Positions 10,390 through 20,514 of a DNA stretch of 64,000 nucleotides are shown in pieces (within the stretch, counting starts at the first letter, position 1; every line of letters begins with the position of its first letter). The DNA is from Procambarus clarkii (lineage: Eukaryota > Arthropoda > Malacostraca > Decapoda > Cambaridae): contig NC_091173.1 in assembly GCF_040958095.1 (NCBI RefSeq), positions 11,760,612 through 11,824,611 on the forward strand. The letters run 5' to 3'. Both the position numbers and the translations under genes were made by a program. The notes beneath the pieces are model-generated. The model was not told where the DNA came from, made no database searches, and was given only the letters and a program-made list of their open reading frames with translations.

Positions 10390-10570
10390 TGCACTGACAA
10401 AGATTGATTGATTGATGAAGATTAAGCCACCCAAAAGGTGGCACGGGCATGAATAGCCCGTAAGTGGTGGCCCTTTTGAACCATTACCAGTATCAAGAGT
10501 TGATACTAGAGATCTGTGGAGGTGCAACTGCACCCTACGTGACGGGAGATGTCTCCGTGTGCACTGACAA
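10390..10570 (-). mobile_element. HP1 serial-hairpin element with 11 bp target duplication
   Basis: The element fills 10401-10559. On both sides lies the same 11 bp, TGCACTGACAA (10390-10400 and 10560-10570). Inside, the hairpins are GCCACC/GGTGGC, ACGGGC/GCCCGT, CCAGTATCA/TGATACT and GGTGCA/TGCACC, ending at GACGGGAGATGTCTCC. The left end has three GATT units; read on the minus strand this is a (CAAT)n tail. It has no reading frame, so it would need proteins from another element. Retroposon or nonautonomous DNA element are both possible. Confidence 0.8.
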
Positions 10571-10619
10571 CACCAAGACAACCATACATGTGTGCAATTC
10601 GGTTCAATTTATTAGTTCC

Positions 10620-11460
10620 CCCCCCCACCCCACACCCAAGGAGACCGAACACATCGTGGTCGGTCCTAAGGTGACGTTGATCGTAATATACACTCCTTGT
10701 TTAACTTGACTTATATTTCAACTACGCTGCTCACCCAGTTTATTGACTTGGCCTTCGACCTTACGTCTCCATACCTTACATAATTTAAGCAGAAAATTGC
10801 ATGTTTGGAGTACAGAGAAGAATTTATTTCTGCAAGTGTGAGAGGAGGCCACGTTTTCAATTCTGGAGGCTGATGGCGTTTTCTTCAGCGCGAGACCTGT
10901 TATTGGGACCACAAAGCTACGGTATTGGAGCCCGTCCTCAGACTAAATCCATTACCATGATAAACCACACCACACCACCCCCTCTCAAACCACCTGGATA
11001 GTTATCTAGATATTTGTGATGGTCTAAAAGCATATTACGGTTCCAGTAATAGTCTACATGTAAACTGCCAAATGAACCTGTCCTAAACAGATTATTCTCA
11101 AGTTATAACGTTATTGTAATATAAATTGTTGGTTTTAAATATAAAAGGTGTATGCTGAAAACGGTTTTCTCTGAAGAATTTGGTTTTTCTGTACACTAAA
11201 TTCTCGGGTACACTGAAATAGTTTTCGAATACCATATTTCATATTATCGTCAATAACACACTGTATTAACATAACCAAACAATGAAACCTAACCATGGAT
11301 AGAGAGTAGATAATAGCACTAATTATGTAGTTGTCTTCACTCCATTCCCGTGAGAGGATTTCGTCCCTAAGGACAGGTTGCTTCCACTCAGATAATTTAT
11401 TATTAGGAAGAAGGGAAAACACTCCCCCTATTTTAGATATGACTTCAAGAAAATGGCAGG
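10620..11460. other. No gene seen
   Basis: AT-rich unique sequence between the HP1 copy and the foldback element. There are open frames of up to about 100 codons with no recognisable motif. Confidence 0.4.
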
Positions 11461-11466
11461 TGTGTA

Positions 11467-11726
11467 GGGGCCATTTTCACGAAGCAGTTACGCAAATACT
11501 TACGAACGTGTACATCTTTCCTCAATCTTTGGCGGCTTTGGTTACATTTATTAAACAGTTTACAAGCATGAAAACTTCCCAATCAACTGTTGTTATTGTT
11601 ATAAACAGCCTCCTGGTGCTTCGGAGCTCATTAACTGTTTAATAAATGTAAACAAAGGCGCCAAAGATTGAGAAAAGATGTACAGGTTCGTAAGTGGTTG
11701 CGTATCTGCTCCGTGAATCTGGCCCC
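11467..11726. mobile_element. Foldback MITE, about 260 bp, long inverted arms
   Basis: The left arm starts GGGGCCATTTTCACGAAGCA and contains TTACGAACGTGTACATCTTT. The right arm is its reverse complement and ends TCCGTGAATCTGGCCCC. The arms are about 100 bases each with a middle of about 60. No target duplication is clear. One more arm lies at 13985-14090. Confidence 0.85.
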
Positions 11727-11894
11727 AGGAGAGGCACCACACGAGAGGGGCGAGCTGTGAGAGAGAGGGTGTATTGTGAGGGATGAACTATGAGAGACGG
11801 GTGACCCACGCGAGAGGGTTAAGAGCGTGCACCACACGAGACGCAACTCAGTTACGTAACAAGAATTATGGCTATTTGGCCACGCCATAATTAC

Positions 11895-12214
11895 CATTGC
11901 CGCTAACGAGGGCACGCGGTTATGGTCAGTGGTTTACTGCGCACGTCCTCCAGAGTCCAGAGGTTAAGAAGGCTGTGATAAACCTACAGCTTTTTAACTT
12001 TAACATTCATAAGAACATTAGAATAAAGGTAACTGCAGAAGACCTATTGGCCCATACGAGGCAGCTCCTATTTATAACCACCCAATCCCACTTATGCATG
12101 TACAACCCACGCTTGAAACAGTCAAGGGACCCCCACGCCACGCGGCAACTGGTTCCACAAATCAAAAACCATGTTACCGAACCAGTATTTACCCGGGTCT
12201 TTCCAATATCTAAA
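11895..12214 (+). repeat. Interspersed repeat, left part, split by a foldback insertion
   Basis: From about 12000: CATAAGAACATTAGAATAAA, GGCCCATACGAGGCAGCTCC, AAACTTATCCAGTTTAT. It resumes at 12365 with a duplicated CTTATCCAGTTTAT and goes on to TGTCACCCC near 12480. A reverse fragment (GGGCCAATAGGCCTTCTGCA) is seen at 13417. I recognise it as repeated DNA without knowing its class. Confidence 0.65.
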
Positions 12215-12378
12215 CTTATCCAGTTTATGTTGACCAGACCACACACTAGAAGGTGAAGAGACGGTTTCGGTCCGTCCTGGACCATTCTCAAGTCGATTGT
12301 GAACCTTCACCTTCTAGTGTGTGGTCTGGTCAACATTAGCCACATTATTGTGACTCATCGCCTGCTTATCCAGTTTAT
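12215..12378 (+). mobile_element. GTTGACC foldback element with exact 14 bp target duplication
   Basis: The element fills 12229-12364. CTTATCCAGTTTAT stands on both sides (12215-12228, 12365-12378), and removing the element and one copy restores the host repeat. Arms: GTTGACCAGACCACACACTA..GAAGGTGAAG and its reverse complement CTTCACCTTCTAGTGTGTGG..TCTGGTCAAC. The right end carries extra sequence, CACATTATTGTGACTCATCG then CCTG. The loop holds CGGTCCGTCCTGGACCATTC. No coding capacity. Confidence 0.9.
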
Positions 12379-12550
12379 ACCCATTGTTCCGTGTTCTGTC
12401 TTGTGTTAATTTTAATACCCTATTAATATCCCGCTTTGTTATGTCCATTCATAAACTTGTAAACCTCTACCATGTCACCCCTATTTTGGGGTCAAATAGA
12501 TTGGAAAGTCTTGGGCAAAGGGGGTGGGCTGGTCTTGGAACAAGACGTGA
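12379..12550 (+). repeat. Interspersed repeat, right part
   Basis: Continuation of the repeat broken at 12215: ACCCATTGTTCCGTGTTCTG, TTATGTCCATTCATAAACTT, ACCTCTACCATGTCACCCC. Confidence 0.65.
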
Positions 12551-12559
12551 GCCCAGTGA

Positions 12560-13440
12560 TGGGTGATGTAAAAAGGGATTTCGACGTAGATTCAAAATAT
12601 AACTTGCTTAAAAATTATTCTAAGCAAAGCACGGGAACGTAGTATACCATACAAATTGAACAGATTGAATACTAATGACCCAAAGTGGATAACAAAGGAT
12701 CTGAAGAACCTTATAGGTAGAAAGAGAGCTTGGTACAAAAGGATAAAGAATGGGGAAGTCAGTTTAAAACAAGAATTCGTACAAATGGTTAGAAATGTTA
12801 AAAATGAGATAAGGATGGCAAAAAGAAACTATGAAGTTCGTATAGCAGGGCAAGCAAAGGCAAATCCTAAAGGTTTTTTTCGAACAAAGGTTAGGGAAAG
12901 GATAGGCCCATTAAAAACTGAGACAGGTCAGATAACGGATAATGATGAGATTAGTAGTATTTTTAATAAACATTTTATATCTGTATTTACTAAAGAACAA
13001 CTTGACTATGCCTTCAGCAGAACAAATTATGTGGGTGGGGACGAGGACACGTTGGCTAGTTTAACAGTTACCAGGGAGGATGTTATTAAACAAATAGTGA
13101 AACTCAAACCAAACAAAGTGTTTGCCAGGGTGCTTAAAGAATGCAAAGAGGAGCTTTGCGATCCACCGTCTACCATATTTAATAAATCATTAGAGTCAAA
13201 CAGGGTCGTGGAAGGTTGCTAATGTGGTACCAATTTTTAAGAAAGGCGATAGATCACTTGCTTCAAACTATCGGCCAATTAGCCTAACGTCTATTGTGGG
13301 AAAGTTACTTGAATCGATAGTTGCAAATACCAATCGTCTTCATCTTGAAAACATAAAATAATAAATGATTCACAACATGGTTTTACAAATGGCCGATCAT
13401 GTTTAACAAATCGTATGGGCCAATAGGCCTTCTGCAGTTA
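12560..13440 (+). pseudogene. LINE ORF2 fragment (linker and start of RT)
   Basis: Open from 12656 to about 13210: WITKDLKNLIGRKRAWYKRI, NEISSIFNKHF-like (DEISSIFNKHFISVFT) and ASLTVTREDVIKQIVKLKPN. This is the linker between endonuclease and RT in LINE ORF2. After a +1 shift near 13210 it goes on NVVPIFKKGDRSLASNYRPI then SLTSIVGKLLE, the RT motif (VPIFKKGD..NYRPISLTS). A stop follows near 13360 and the RT palm is missing. Dead copy; family near CR1/Jockey-type elements, not fixed further. Confidence 0.85.
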
Positions 13441-13574
13441 CCTTTATTCTTAAGTTCTAATTGAGAAATAAAAGCAGTGGACACAACACCAGAATAGGAG
13501 ATCACTGAACATCAATATTAAACTTATTAATATCCCTCAACGTCATCACCAAAACATCCACCTCCACCATCTTG

Positions 13575-13735
13575 GACTGGACGGTATAGTGCGATGGTCT
13601 CGCTTCATGCAGGTCGGCGTTTAATCCCCAACCGTCCAAGTGGTTGGGCACCATTCCTTCCCCACCGCCCCATCCCATCTCCTTATCCTGACCCAGTGCT
13701 ATATAGTCGCAATGGCTTGACACGTCCCCCTCCTC
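13575..13735 (+). repeat. tRNA-like SINE, family S-C
   Basis: GGACTGGACGGTATAGTGCG, CTCGCTTCATGCAGGTCGGC, CCGTCCAAGTGGTTGGGCAC and CCAGTGCTATATAGTCGCAA. Same family as 6385. Confidence 0.8.
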
Positions 13736-13984
13736 CCCTACAATTCCCTCCAACTTCCACCATCTCCAAAGCATCCAACCCCACCACCGCCATGTTGAAG
13801 ACATAGAAGCTGTCGACCCCACAAACCGTGAGAGCGGGCGAGGCTACGACCCGCCTCGCCCGCCAAATATATCTGCTCAAGCGGCTCACCTTATTAAGGG
13901 AGTCGCAGAGCGGGTAGTAATCAGTGTCACCATTCATCACATGAGGTCTCAAGCACTATACGATGTTTTATAACGATAATAACC

Positions 13985-14090
13985 TTGGGTTGTGTTGTTT
14001 CGAAGCCCATAAACTGTTTACTAAATGTAAACAAAGTCGCCATCATTAAGGAAAGATGCATAGGTTTCACAAGTTGTTGCATAAATGCTT
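13985..14090. repeat. One arm of the 11467-type foldback MITE
   Basis: AACTGTTTACTAAATGTAAA, CAAAGTCGCCATCATTAAGG and AAGATGCATAGGTTTCACAA match the right arm of the element at 11467-11726. Confidence 0.65.
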
Positions 14091-14236
14091 GACTCCTAGC
14101 CTAGAAGTTTCAGTTCCCCCCTCACATGGAAACTGTGAGGAGGGTAATATTATGACAGGCATGTGCTGAACCTATTGTCGCTTATTAGACCCCAAACGTG
14201 GACATACAAGTCAAATATCAGGGCCTTTTAGACTGC

Positions 14237-14405
14237 AACGTCGTTTCGGTCCGTCCTGGACCATAATCAAGGCGATTGTGATAATCTACTTGATAATGAT
14301 CCAGGACGGACCGAAACGTCGTCGTCTCCCTCATCTTCTGGTCTGTAGTTTGGTCATCTAATCTTCAGCCACGTTATTGTGACTCATCGTCTGCAACAGC
14401 TGGGC
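14237..14405 (+). repeat. GTTGACC-family foldback, diverged
   Basis: GTCGTTTCGGTCCGTCCTGG..CAAGGCGATTGTG, then ATGATCCAGGACGGACCGAA ACGTCGTCGTC and TTTGGTCATCTAATCTTCAG, ending CACGTTATTGTGACTCATCG. The arm's outer left part is lost. No target duplication seen. Confidence 0.8.
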
Positions 14406-14828
14406 GTTGTAACTCCCAAGATGTGAACTTGGACGGTACCCGCCCGCCCGCCGCTCAACACACAAGCGTGGTGTTTGGGTATGTCATCCATACCATTAAT
14501 GTTACAGCGCCTGCGGGGTGTGCCAAGGAGGATACACTCTGAGCATGACACTCAGACATCATTTACACTACTCCAGTTACACCATTGTTGTGAAACACAA
14601 ACTCATTAAAACACTTGTGAGTGACTTACTGAATGCCTCAGTAACGTCAACGTCATTGTATAGTTGCATAATGGCGTACGTTAACTATATTCTAATTTAC
14701 GGGTGTTGCCTAAGCTTAGGTATTTTAATTGAAAAAGGACAATACACGAAAAATTGTTCCATGGCATGTGTTTGTGTGTACAGTAACGCAAACTATTGCG
14801 TTACCAGACAACTGCCAACCTCCTGGTG

Positions 14829-14925
14829 ATTGATTGATTGATGTAGATTAGATTAAGTGATGTAGTGTGATGCAGATTAAGCCACTCTAGAGGTGGCACG
14901 GGAATGAGTAGCCCGTAGTATACAT
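14829..14925 (-). repeat. HP1 hairpin repeat, short reverse copy
   Basis: GATTGATTGATTGATG, then a second GCAGATTAAGCCACTCTAGA, GGTGGCACGGGAATGAGTAG and CCCGT. Tail plus two hairpins only. The tail region holds a local duplication of GATTAAG. Confidence 0.75.
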
Positions 14926-14929
14926 GTTT

Positions 14930-16200
14930 GGAGTGAATGTGATCTTTGGTGGTGAAAGCTAACCTCATGGTGACAGCACCACCACCTTAGTAACGTGAGG
15001 TACACTACCCTCCCACACCCCCACATCGTCCACCAACACCCCCCTCCCCAACCACGCTCCCTCCACCCAACACACACGTATACACACACACTGGCTCTGG
15101 TTGATTGCATTAATCAAACCCCTAACATCCAGCAGACGTGCAGCCCCCTAGAGTAGGAAAGATCGTACAAAGTAATGTTTGAATACTAGGCAGATCTAAC
15201 GGGGAAGGACAAAGACGTAGTGTACTGTACGATACTATGAGAGGATCGTGGCAGCACAGAGCGTCCGTCAGACAGTGCGACGCAGTAACGGCCAGGACCA
15301 TGATGGGCTATCGTTACCTGTGCTGGGTCGTTACTAGTGACGGCTCTCCCAATTCAGCGCACTCCGTGAGTAAGCTGTGACCAGGAACTAGGTCATGATC
15401 TCACAATACATTAATGATACACAGTACATTATCACCACAGTCATTAGAATCGGTACCGGTATGTGTAGTGTATGTGTATAAGGGGTATGTGTACCCCTTA
15501 TGTGTAGTGAAAGCATGTTGAACAGTCTCGGGCCTCTCATGTTGATAGTTATCTCTCAGAGTACCTGTTGCACCTCTGCTTTTCAACGGGGGTATTCTGC
15601 ACAACCTGCCATGTTTTCTGATCTCATGTGATGTTATTTCTGTGTGCAGGTTTGGGACTGGACCACACTGACTGTACAAAAATATTGGTAGTCGTGAGAC
15701 TATTTATCCAAGATCCGACAGCGCTCTGTGGTCAACTTGTGCATAGATATTTCATCGAATCACCTCACTTAGTGGGGCCACGTGAGCAACACAAATCCGA
15801 ACAAGCTTGAATGGGTCCCAAGCCATTATAAAAGATAAGACATATTGCTTATATGTCAGACAAATGGCTACTGGTAAGCTCAACAATTGTTAAAAAAGTA
15901 AGTCTTGCAAAGGGCAGAGGAAAGCTTTATCGCAAAGCCTACTAACAGGCGTCAGAAGTCATCGGCTCGTGTACCTCTCTATGTAGACAAAAGAAAAAGT
16001 ATTTGAAGCGTTTGACTGATATTTTACAAATGCTGTAATATAGGCCTATACTGCAATATAAGCTGATACTGTAATACAGGCCAATACAGATATAAGGAAT
16101 TGACAAAATAATAAAGTAAGCATGGTTTAACGAGTCAGTCAAAAATGTTAAGAGTAGACCAAGTCGTTGAAGCTTACTCATAGCACAATTTTAAATGTAA
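14930..16200. other. No gene seen; weak old repeat fragments
   Basis: A possible old SINE or LINE remnant lies near 15660-15800 (GGGGCCACGTGAGCAACACA, a word also present near 33595). AT-rich elsewhere. No gene signal. Confidence 0.4.
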
Positions 16201-17189
16201 ATATGGGGAGAAAAGTGCGGGGCCAGGTTCGAGCACATCTGGGCAGCACACACACCTGTACCACACCGAATAGCGGCCATAACCACTGTGCTGCATCACT
16301 TCCGTTCTAATGCGAATAATTCACTTACAGAGGAAGTGGCCTGATGCCTAGTACACAGATGCCCCGGCCCTCTGATGGGTGTTGTTTAAATATCTATTAT
16401 ATTCTATTACTCTTCTCTTGAAAGCTCTTGCAGAATTAAACACTCATCATCATTATTTTATACAAAACGGCTACTGGAAATTGTTGATACTTTATATTGT
16501 ATGGTAAAAACTCCACTGAGATAATTGCTTACGAGAATGAAATAAAATTCGAAATTACCTTATAAGTCAATAATTTGTGTGGTAAATACTAATTAGAACA
16601 AACTTAAGATTTTAATAATATCTAACCGATCGAGGTGCCAAGTCGCAGGTGTGAACTTGGCAAACACAGATCAACTTGGCGAATCAACCCCAGCTAAATG
16701 TGACTTGTAAATCGGAAATGTTTTTTTCCAGTCGAAATATTACTGTGAATAAATATGTTGTAATAAATAATTATATCGAGGTTACGTAGCCTAATATGAA
16801 ATAATACACTGTTCATTGTAATTACACGCACACAAGACAGACAGCCAGGCAGGCAGGCTGTCTGTCTGTCTGTCTGTCTGTGTGTGTGTGTCTGGCAGGC
16901 TCACAAGCTGGCAGGCAGACATATAGGCAGGCTACAGCACGTCTACTACACGCAGGGCGTCTACAGAGACGCCCTGCCAGCTGACAACCTAAATACACCA
17001 CTACAATGACTAACCTCATACGAGCTATCCTTGGTTGTCTAGCCCGAGGGAAGATTTTACAAGCACTCACCCCAATCGCTCAATGATTCAAAGACACTGG
17101 TGGACTCCCCCCGAGCCACGCTGTGAGGTAGGTCACGCAACCTAGTCCGCCATTCCTTCTCACACACTCGCAAACAGATATACAATCTA
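16201..17189. other. No gene seen; CTGT/CAGG simple repeats
   Basis: A tRNA-like B-box (CAGGTTCGAGCACATC) lies near 16225. Simple repeats of CAGG, CTGT and GT run at about 16845-16950. The rest is AT-rich unique DNA. Confidence 0.4.
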
Positions 17190-17290
17190 ACCACGGATCT
17201 CTAACCCTATCCACGAAGGACAGAAGAAAATGTACACGTGATAACTTAGCATTGTAAATTAGTGGCAACGTATGTGGCTGAAAAAAAAAT
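17190..17290. repeat. Interspersed repeat R2, copy 1
   Basis: GGACAGAAGAAAATGTACAC, TTAGCATTGTAAATTAGTGG and CAACGTATGTGGCTGAAAAA. A second copy is at 23575-23670. Class unknown. Confidence 0.7.
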
Positions 17291-17601
17291 TGTCTGGCAA
17301 CAATCTCCCTCCCCCAACCTCGTATAATTGTAAATCACAAGCCCAGATAGCCTCACTTTGTATAGCTTCCATTTGGAATGTTTCATTACAACCAGTCTCG
17401 TACTGTTTTCATAACAAGGGGGAGAATAAACGTTGAAAATGCTAAGTTTTTTTATTGCACTGTAGCCCAGTTACCCTTGTGCACAATATAAATTGTATAA
17501 AAATTAAGAAAAGCGTAAGAAATATTGTTACGGTAATCTGCTTAGGCACCCCCCCCCCCCCCTTGTATCCAAGACACCTGCAGAGGCCCAGCGCCACTCG
17601 C

Positions 17602-17781
17602 CGGTCGACCAGATTTGATTGATTGATAAAGATTAAGCCACCCAAAAGGTGGCACGGGCAAGAATAGCCCGTAAGTGGTAGCCCTTTTGAGCCATTTCCA
17701 TTATCAAGAGCTGATACTGGAGATCTGTGGAGATGCGACTGCACCCTGCGTGACGGGAGATGTCTCCCGTCGGTCGACCAG
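17602..17781 (-). mobile_element. HP1 serial-hairpin element with 11 bp target duplication
   Basis: CGGTCGACCAG stands on both sides (17602-17612, 17771-17781) of a 158 bp element. In order: tail GATTGATTGAT; hairpin GCCACC/GGTGGC at 17637-17653; ACGGGC/GCCCGT at 17654-17672; a GGC/GCC hairpin near 17680; CCATTATCA/TGATACTGG at 17698-17720; the GATGC/GCACC arm pair near 17732-17745; ACGGGAGA/TCTCCCGT with a 2-base loop at 17753-17770. Most of the length can fold. No reading frame. Confidence 0.85.
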
Positions 17782-17875
17782 CCTAATTGCTTGTTTAAAA
17801 CTCCGGCCGATGGTTACCCACGACATCAGCGCCATCTATGCTGGCCTGGCCCGCATATATAAGGAGCTAACCGAC

Positions 17876-18032
17876 GTCCAGTCCACCCCCGCGATAACAG
17901 CTTTACGATTAAATGCAACCTCAGAATACTAAAAAGAATTACTGAACAAAAAAAAAAATTGTACCACTTACGGGCTATTCATGACAGTGCCACCTCTTGG
18001 GTGGCTTAATCTTTATCAATCGTCCAGTCCAC
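17876..18032 (+). mobile_element. Composite insertion ending in HP1, flanked by 11 bp repeats
   Basis: GTCCAGTCCAC occurs at 17876-17886 and 18022-18032. Between them is about 75 bp not found in HP1, an A-run, then the last two HP1 hairpins (ACTTACGGGCTATTCATGAC, GTGCCACCTCTTGGGTGGC) and TTATCAATC. It may be a chimeric or 5'-truncated HP1. Confidence 0.65.
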
Positions 18033-18183
18033 GAACGGGAGACATCTCCCGTCACGCAGGGTGCAGTCGCACCTACACAGATCTCCAGTATCATCTATTA
18101 ATACTGGTAATGGCTGAAAAGGACCCACCACTTACGGGCTATTCATGCCCGTGCCACCTTTTGGGTGGCTTAATCTTCATCAA
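18033..18183 (+). repeat. HP1 element, full length, plus orientation
   Basis: Starts GAACGGGAGACATCTCCCGT, goes through GGGTGCAGTCGCACC, CCAGTATCATCTATTAATAC, ACGGGCTATTCATGCCCGTG and CCACCTTTTGGGTGGCTTAA, and ends TTCATCAATC. It abuts the preceding composite copy. I see no clean target duplication. Confidence 0.85.
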
Positions 18184-18189
18184 TCGGTC

Positions 18190-18300
18190 ATGCAGGGACG
18201 GGGCACCGCTCCTGTGCCAGGTAAGTCACGGGCTCACCATAGCCCGTGCTTCTTGGAACTTTTGTTCTAAGCAGTTTAATCTAAAACAAAACAGTCTAGT
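18190..18300 (+). repeat. HP2 hairpin repeat
   Basis: CACCGCTCCTGTGCCAGGTA, CACGGGCTCACCATAGCCCG, then CTTCTTGGAACTTTTGTTCT and an ACAAAACA-rich end. A second hairpin-bearing cassette; copies at 18380, 20515 and 29148. Confidence 0.7.
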
Positions 18301-18302
18301 CC

Positions 18303-18360
18303 ACTTACGGGCTATTCATGCCCGTGCCACCTCTTGTGTGTGGCTTAATCTTTATCAATC
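18303..18360 (+). repeat. HP1 short copy
   Basis: TTACGGGCTATTCATGCCCG, CCACCTCTTGTGTGTGGC and CTTTATCAATC. TCTAGTCCAC occurs on both sides (18293 and 18357), a 10 bp direct repeat consistent with insertion. Confidence 0.75.
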
Positions 18361-18377
18361 TAGTCCACCACACATTT

Positions 18378-18475
18378 CCCGCTCCTGTGCCAGGTAAGTT
18401 CACGATGGGCTCACCATAGCTACTTCGAACTTTTTGTTCCAAGTAGCTGAATCTTAAACAACAACAACAATGTCC
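18378..18475 (+). repeat. HP2 hairpin repeat with ACA-rich tail
   Basis: CCGCTCCTGTGCCAGGTAAG, ATGGGCTCACCATAG, then GCTACTTCGAAC/GTTCCAAGTAGC as a hairpin round TTTTT, ending TTAAACAACAACAACAATG. Confidence 0.75.
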
Positions 18476-18479
18476 AGTT

Positions 18480-18840
18480 CTCTCTATACACTTCGTGCTC
18501 TCAGCAGTAACATACACTGTCGCCTTCCCAGGAGACAATAGATCCGTACAGCCTTTGTATTTTGTATTAATTTGCACCTCTCTTTTGCCATTAGTGTAAT
18601 TGTCACATGTTTATTTCTTTTATACTTTATATTGTGTTTTTGCCAAGTGGATAAGGGGCTTTGTTATTTAAGTCATTTTTGTTTTATTAAATGTTTAAAG
18701 TTTTTCATTCTTTGGTTTTTACCTGCAGCTTTCAGACAGTAGAGGGCCTAAGCAGTATTATTTACTCATTTTATTTAATGTGAGATTGGCACAACACCAG
18801 CCAGAATAGCCACTGCTCTATTTTCAGATTAACGTCACAA
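18480..18840. other. No feature seen
   Basis: T-rich unique sequence. The TTTTGTTTTATTAAATG region has no motif of note. Confidence 0.4.
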
Positions 18841-18844
18841 TATA

Positions 18845-18965
18845 TAACAGAAAATTCCACACCTGAAGGATTCGAACCCCAACAGCCAGAGCTCCATGCA
18901 CCTTGGCATGTCCAGTACTGTAACCACTAGGCCACAACTGACTGTTCAAAAGGATTGGAAGTCGT
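18845..18965 (-). repeat. tRNA-like SINE, family S-G
   Basis: Minus strand: TGTGGCCTAGTGGTTACAGT (A-box-like), GGGGTTCGAATCCTTC (B box) and AGGTGTGGAATTTTC. A relative at 33380-33615 shares the order TGGTTAAGG..GGGTTCAAGTCAC..GTGTGGAGTTTTC. Confidence 0.7.
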
Positions 18966-19129
18966 CAGACCTTTAACCCAATTATATGAAGTGGGTACAT
19001 GGTTTCAAGAGCTAGCTGCATGATCCTAAATAAAAAGAATCTATAAAACATGGTCAATCATACAGCATACAATCAACCGCACATAATGTTGAGAATTCTT
19101 TAGTGTTGGATGTGACAAGCGAGTATATA

Positions 19130-19375
19130 AGGCTATCTTATCTTGAGATGATTTCGGGGCTTTAGTGTTCCCGCTGCCCGGTCCTCGACCAGGCCTCCAC
19201 CCCCAGCAAGCAGCCCGTGACAGCTGACTAACTCCCAGGTACCTATTTACTGCTAGGTAACAGGGACGTCTGGGTGAAAAAAAAACTGTCCATCTTTTCT
19301 CGCCGGCGCCCGGGATCGAATCCGGGACCATAGGATCACGCGTCCAGTGTTCTGTCCCCTCAGCCATTAGCTGAA
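19130..19375 (-). repeat. tRNA-derived SINE S1, reverse copy
   Basis: Minus strand: head with GGACGCGTGATCCTATGGTC, B box GATTCGATCCC, body with ACCTAGCAGTAAATAGGTAC, and tail AGCCCCGAAATCATCTCAAG. Well preserved. Confidence 0.9.
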
Positions 19376-19379
19376 TGTG

Positions 19380-20510
19380 AAACTGTTGTTGGCTGTTGAG
19401 AAACTTAAACAAATGCAAAATTGGTAATTTATTGATGTAATGAAAGTTTACCAGGTGGTGCTGAGCATTAAATGAGATTAGTAGTCCTGTCTGTTCTTTA
19501 TTACTATTACTTTCTTGTGGGCTAACTCAATTTTTCTTAAATTCCAAGTATGGAGGACCACGGGCAATTTAGAGTTCAGAAAGCAAGGGTGGATAAGTTT
19601 ATAATATTGTATACTAATTTCTGAGGTGAACATTAAAGATTTTCTCTAGTTTGAGATGGGCTGAAAATGTGTTGGATATTTTTTTGCCTTCAAAATGGCT
19701 AAGTCAGTCGTTCAGGTTAGGTTTTCAGGTAAAGTCAGACTTTCAGGTTGATTGCTAGTCAATACTACACTGGTTGAGCGAGTATGAGGACATTGGTTTT
19801 ACAGCTGCCTGGTTAATGTCTGTAACCGTCTGGTTAACTTAACTACAACATTCTCCCGTGTCTGCGCAGTATCATAATGTCTAATATAAATAATATCAAG
19901 GGAAATACTGCTGGTTTCTACCTTTCTGCTCAGAGTTAATTTGCCTGGATTTAGTTACACAAAGTGCAGGAAAATTATCAGTATGAACAATAGCACTCGC
20001 TAACATGAGACAACATTCGCCTAGATACTAGCCTATCAATTACCGATACTGTGGTGACCTTGGCACGCCCTTATTCAAATGAGAACCTTCCCTGTAACTA
20101 CAATGTGTATTGTATCATGTGGGTTACTGCATCAAAACTTTATATCACTAAACACAATGTTTTCTGCGCACCTGTCAATGTAGTGATCAAGTTTGGTTGG
20201 GAGAATTGATCGTTTCTGTACTAATGTTTACTGGGTTTTGTCTTATCTGGCTCTTTTGTCTCCGTGATTGGTCTGTAATTCAGATCTTCGTGAGTGTGAT
20301 TATTTTAGTCTTTCATCGAAATTCCATAGGCCTGTAGGTTTTTCGTCTGTATGACAGCCTATATCTCTGGCTGCCAGTGTCTGTGTGACTGTAGCTGTAA
20401 CTCGCTGTCTGGGGAAGAAGTATTTAAGTGCACTGTACGTGGACTCTGCAAGTGGAGGCTTAGTAGGACGTCAGGTGGGTGGGCATGCGTGATGCCACTA
20501 TACATACAGC
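19380..20510. other. No gene seen
   Basis: About 1.1 kb of AT-leaning unique DNA. Scattered CAGGTTAGG words near 19710 but no coding or structural signal. Confidence 0.4.
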
Positions 20511-20514
20511 CCAC

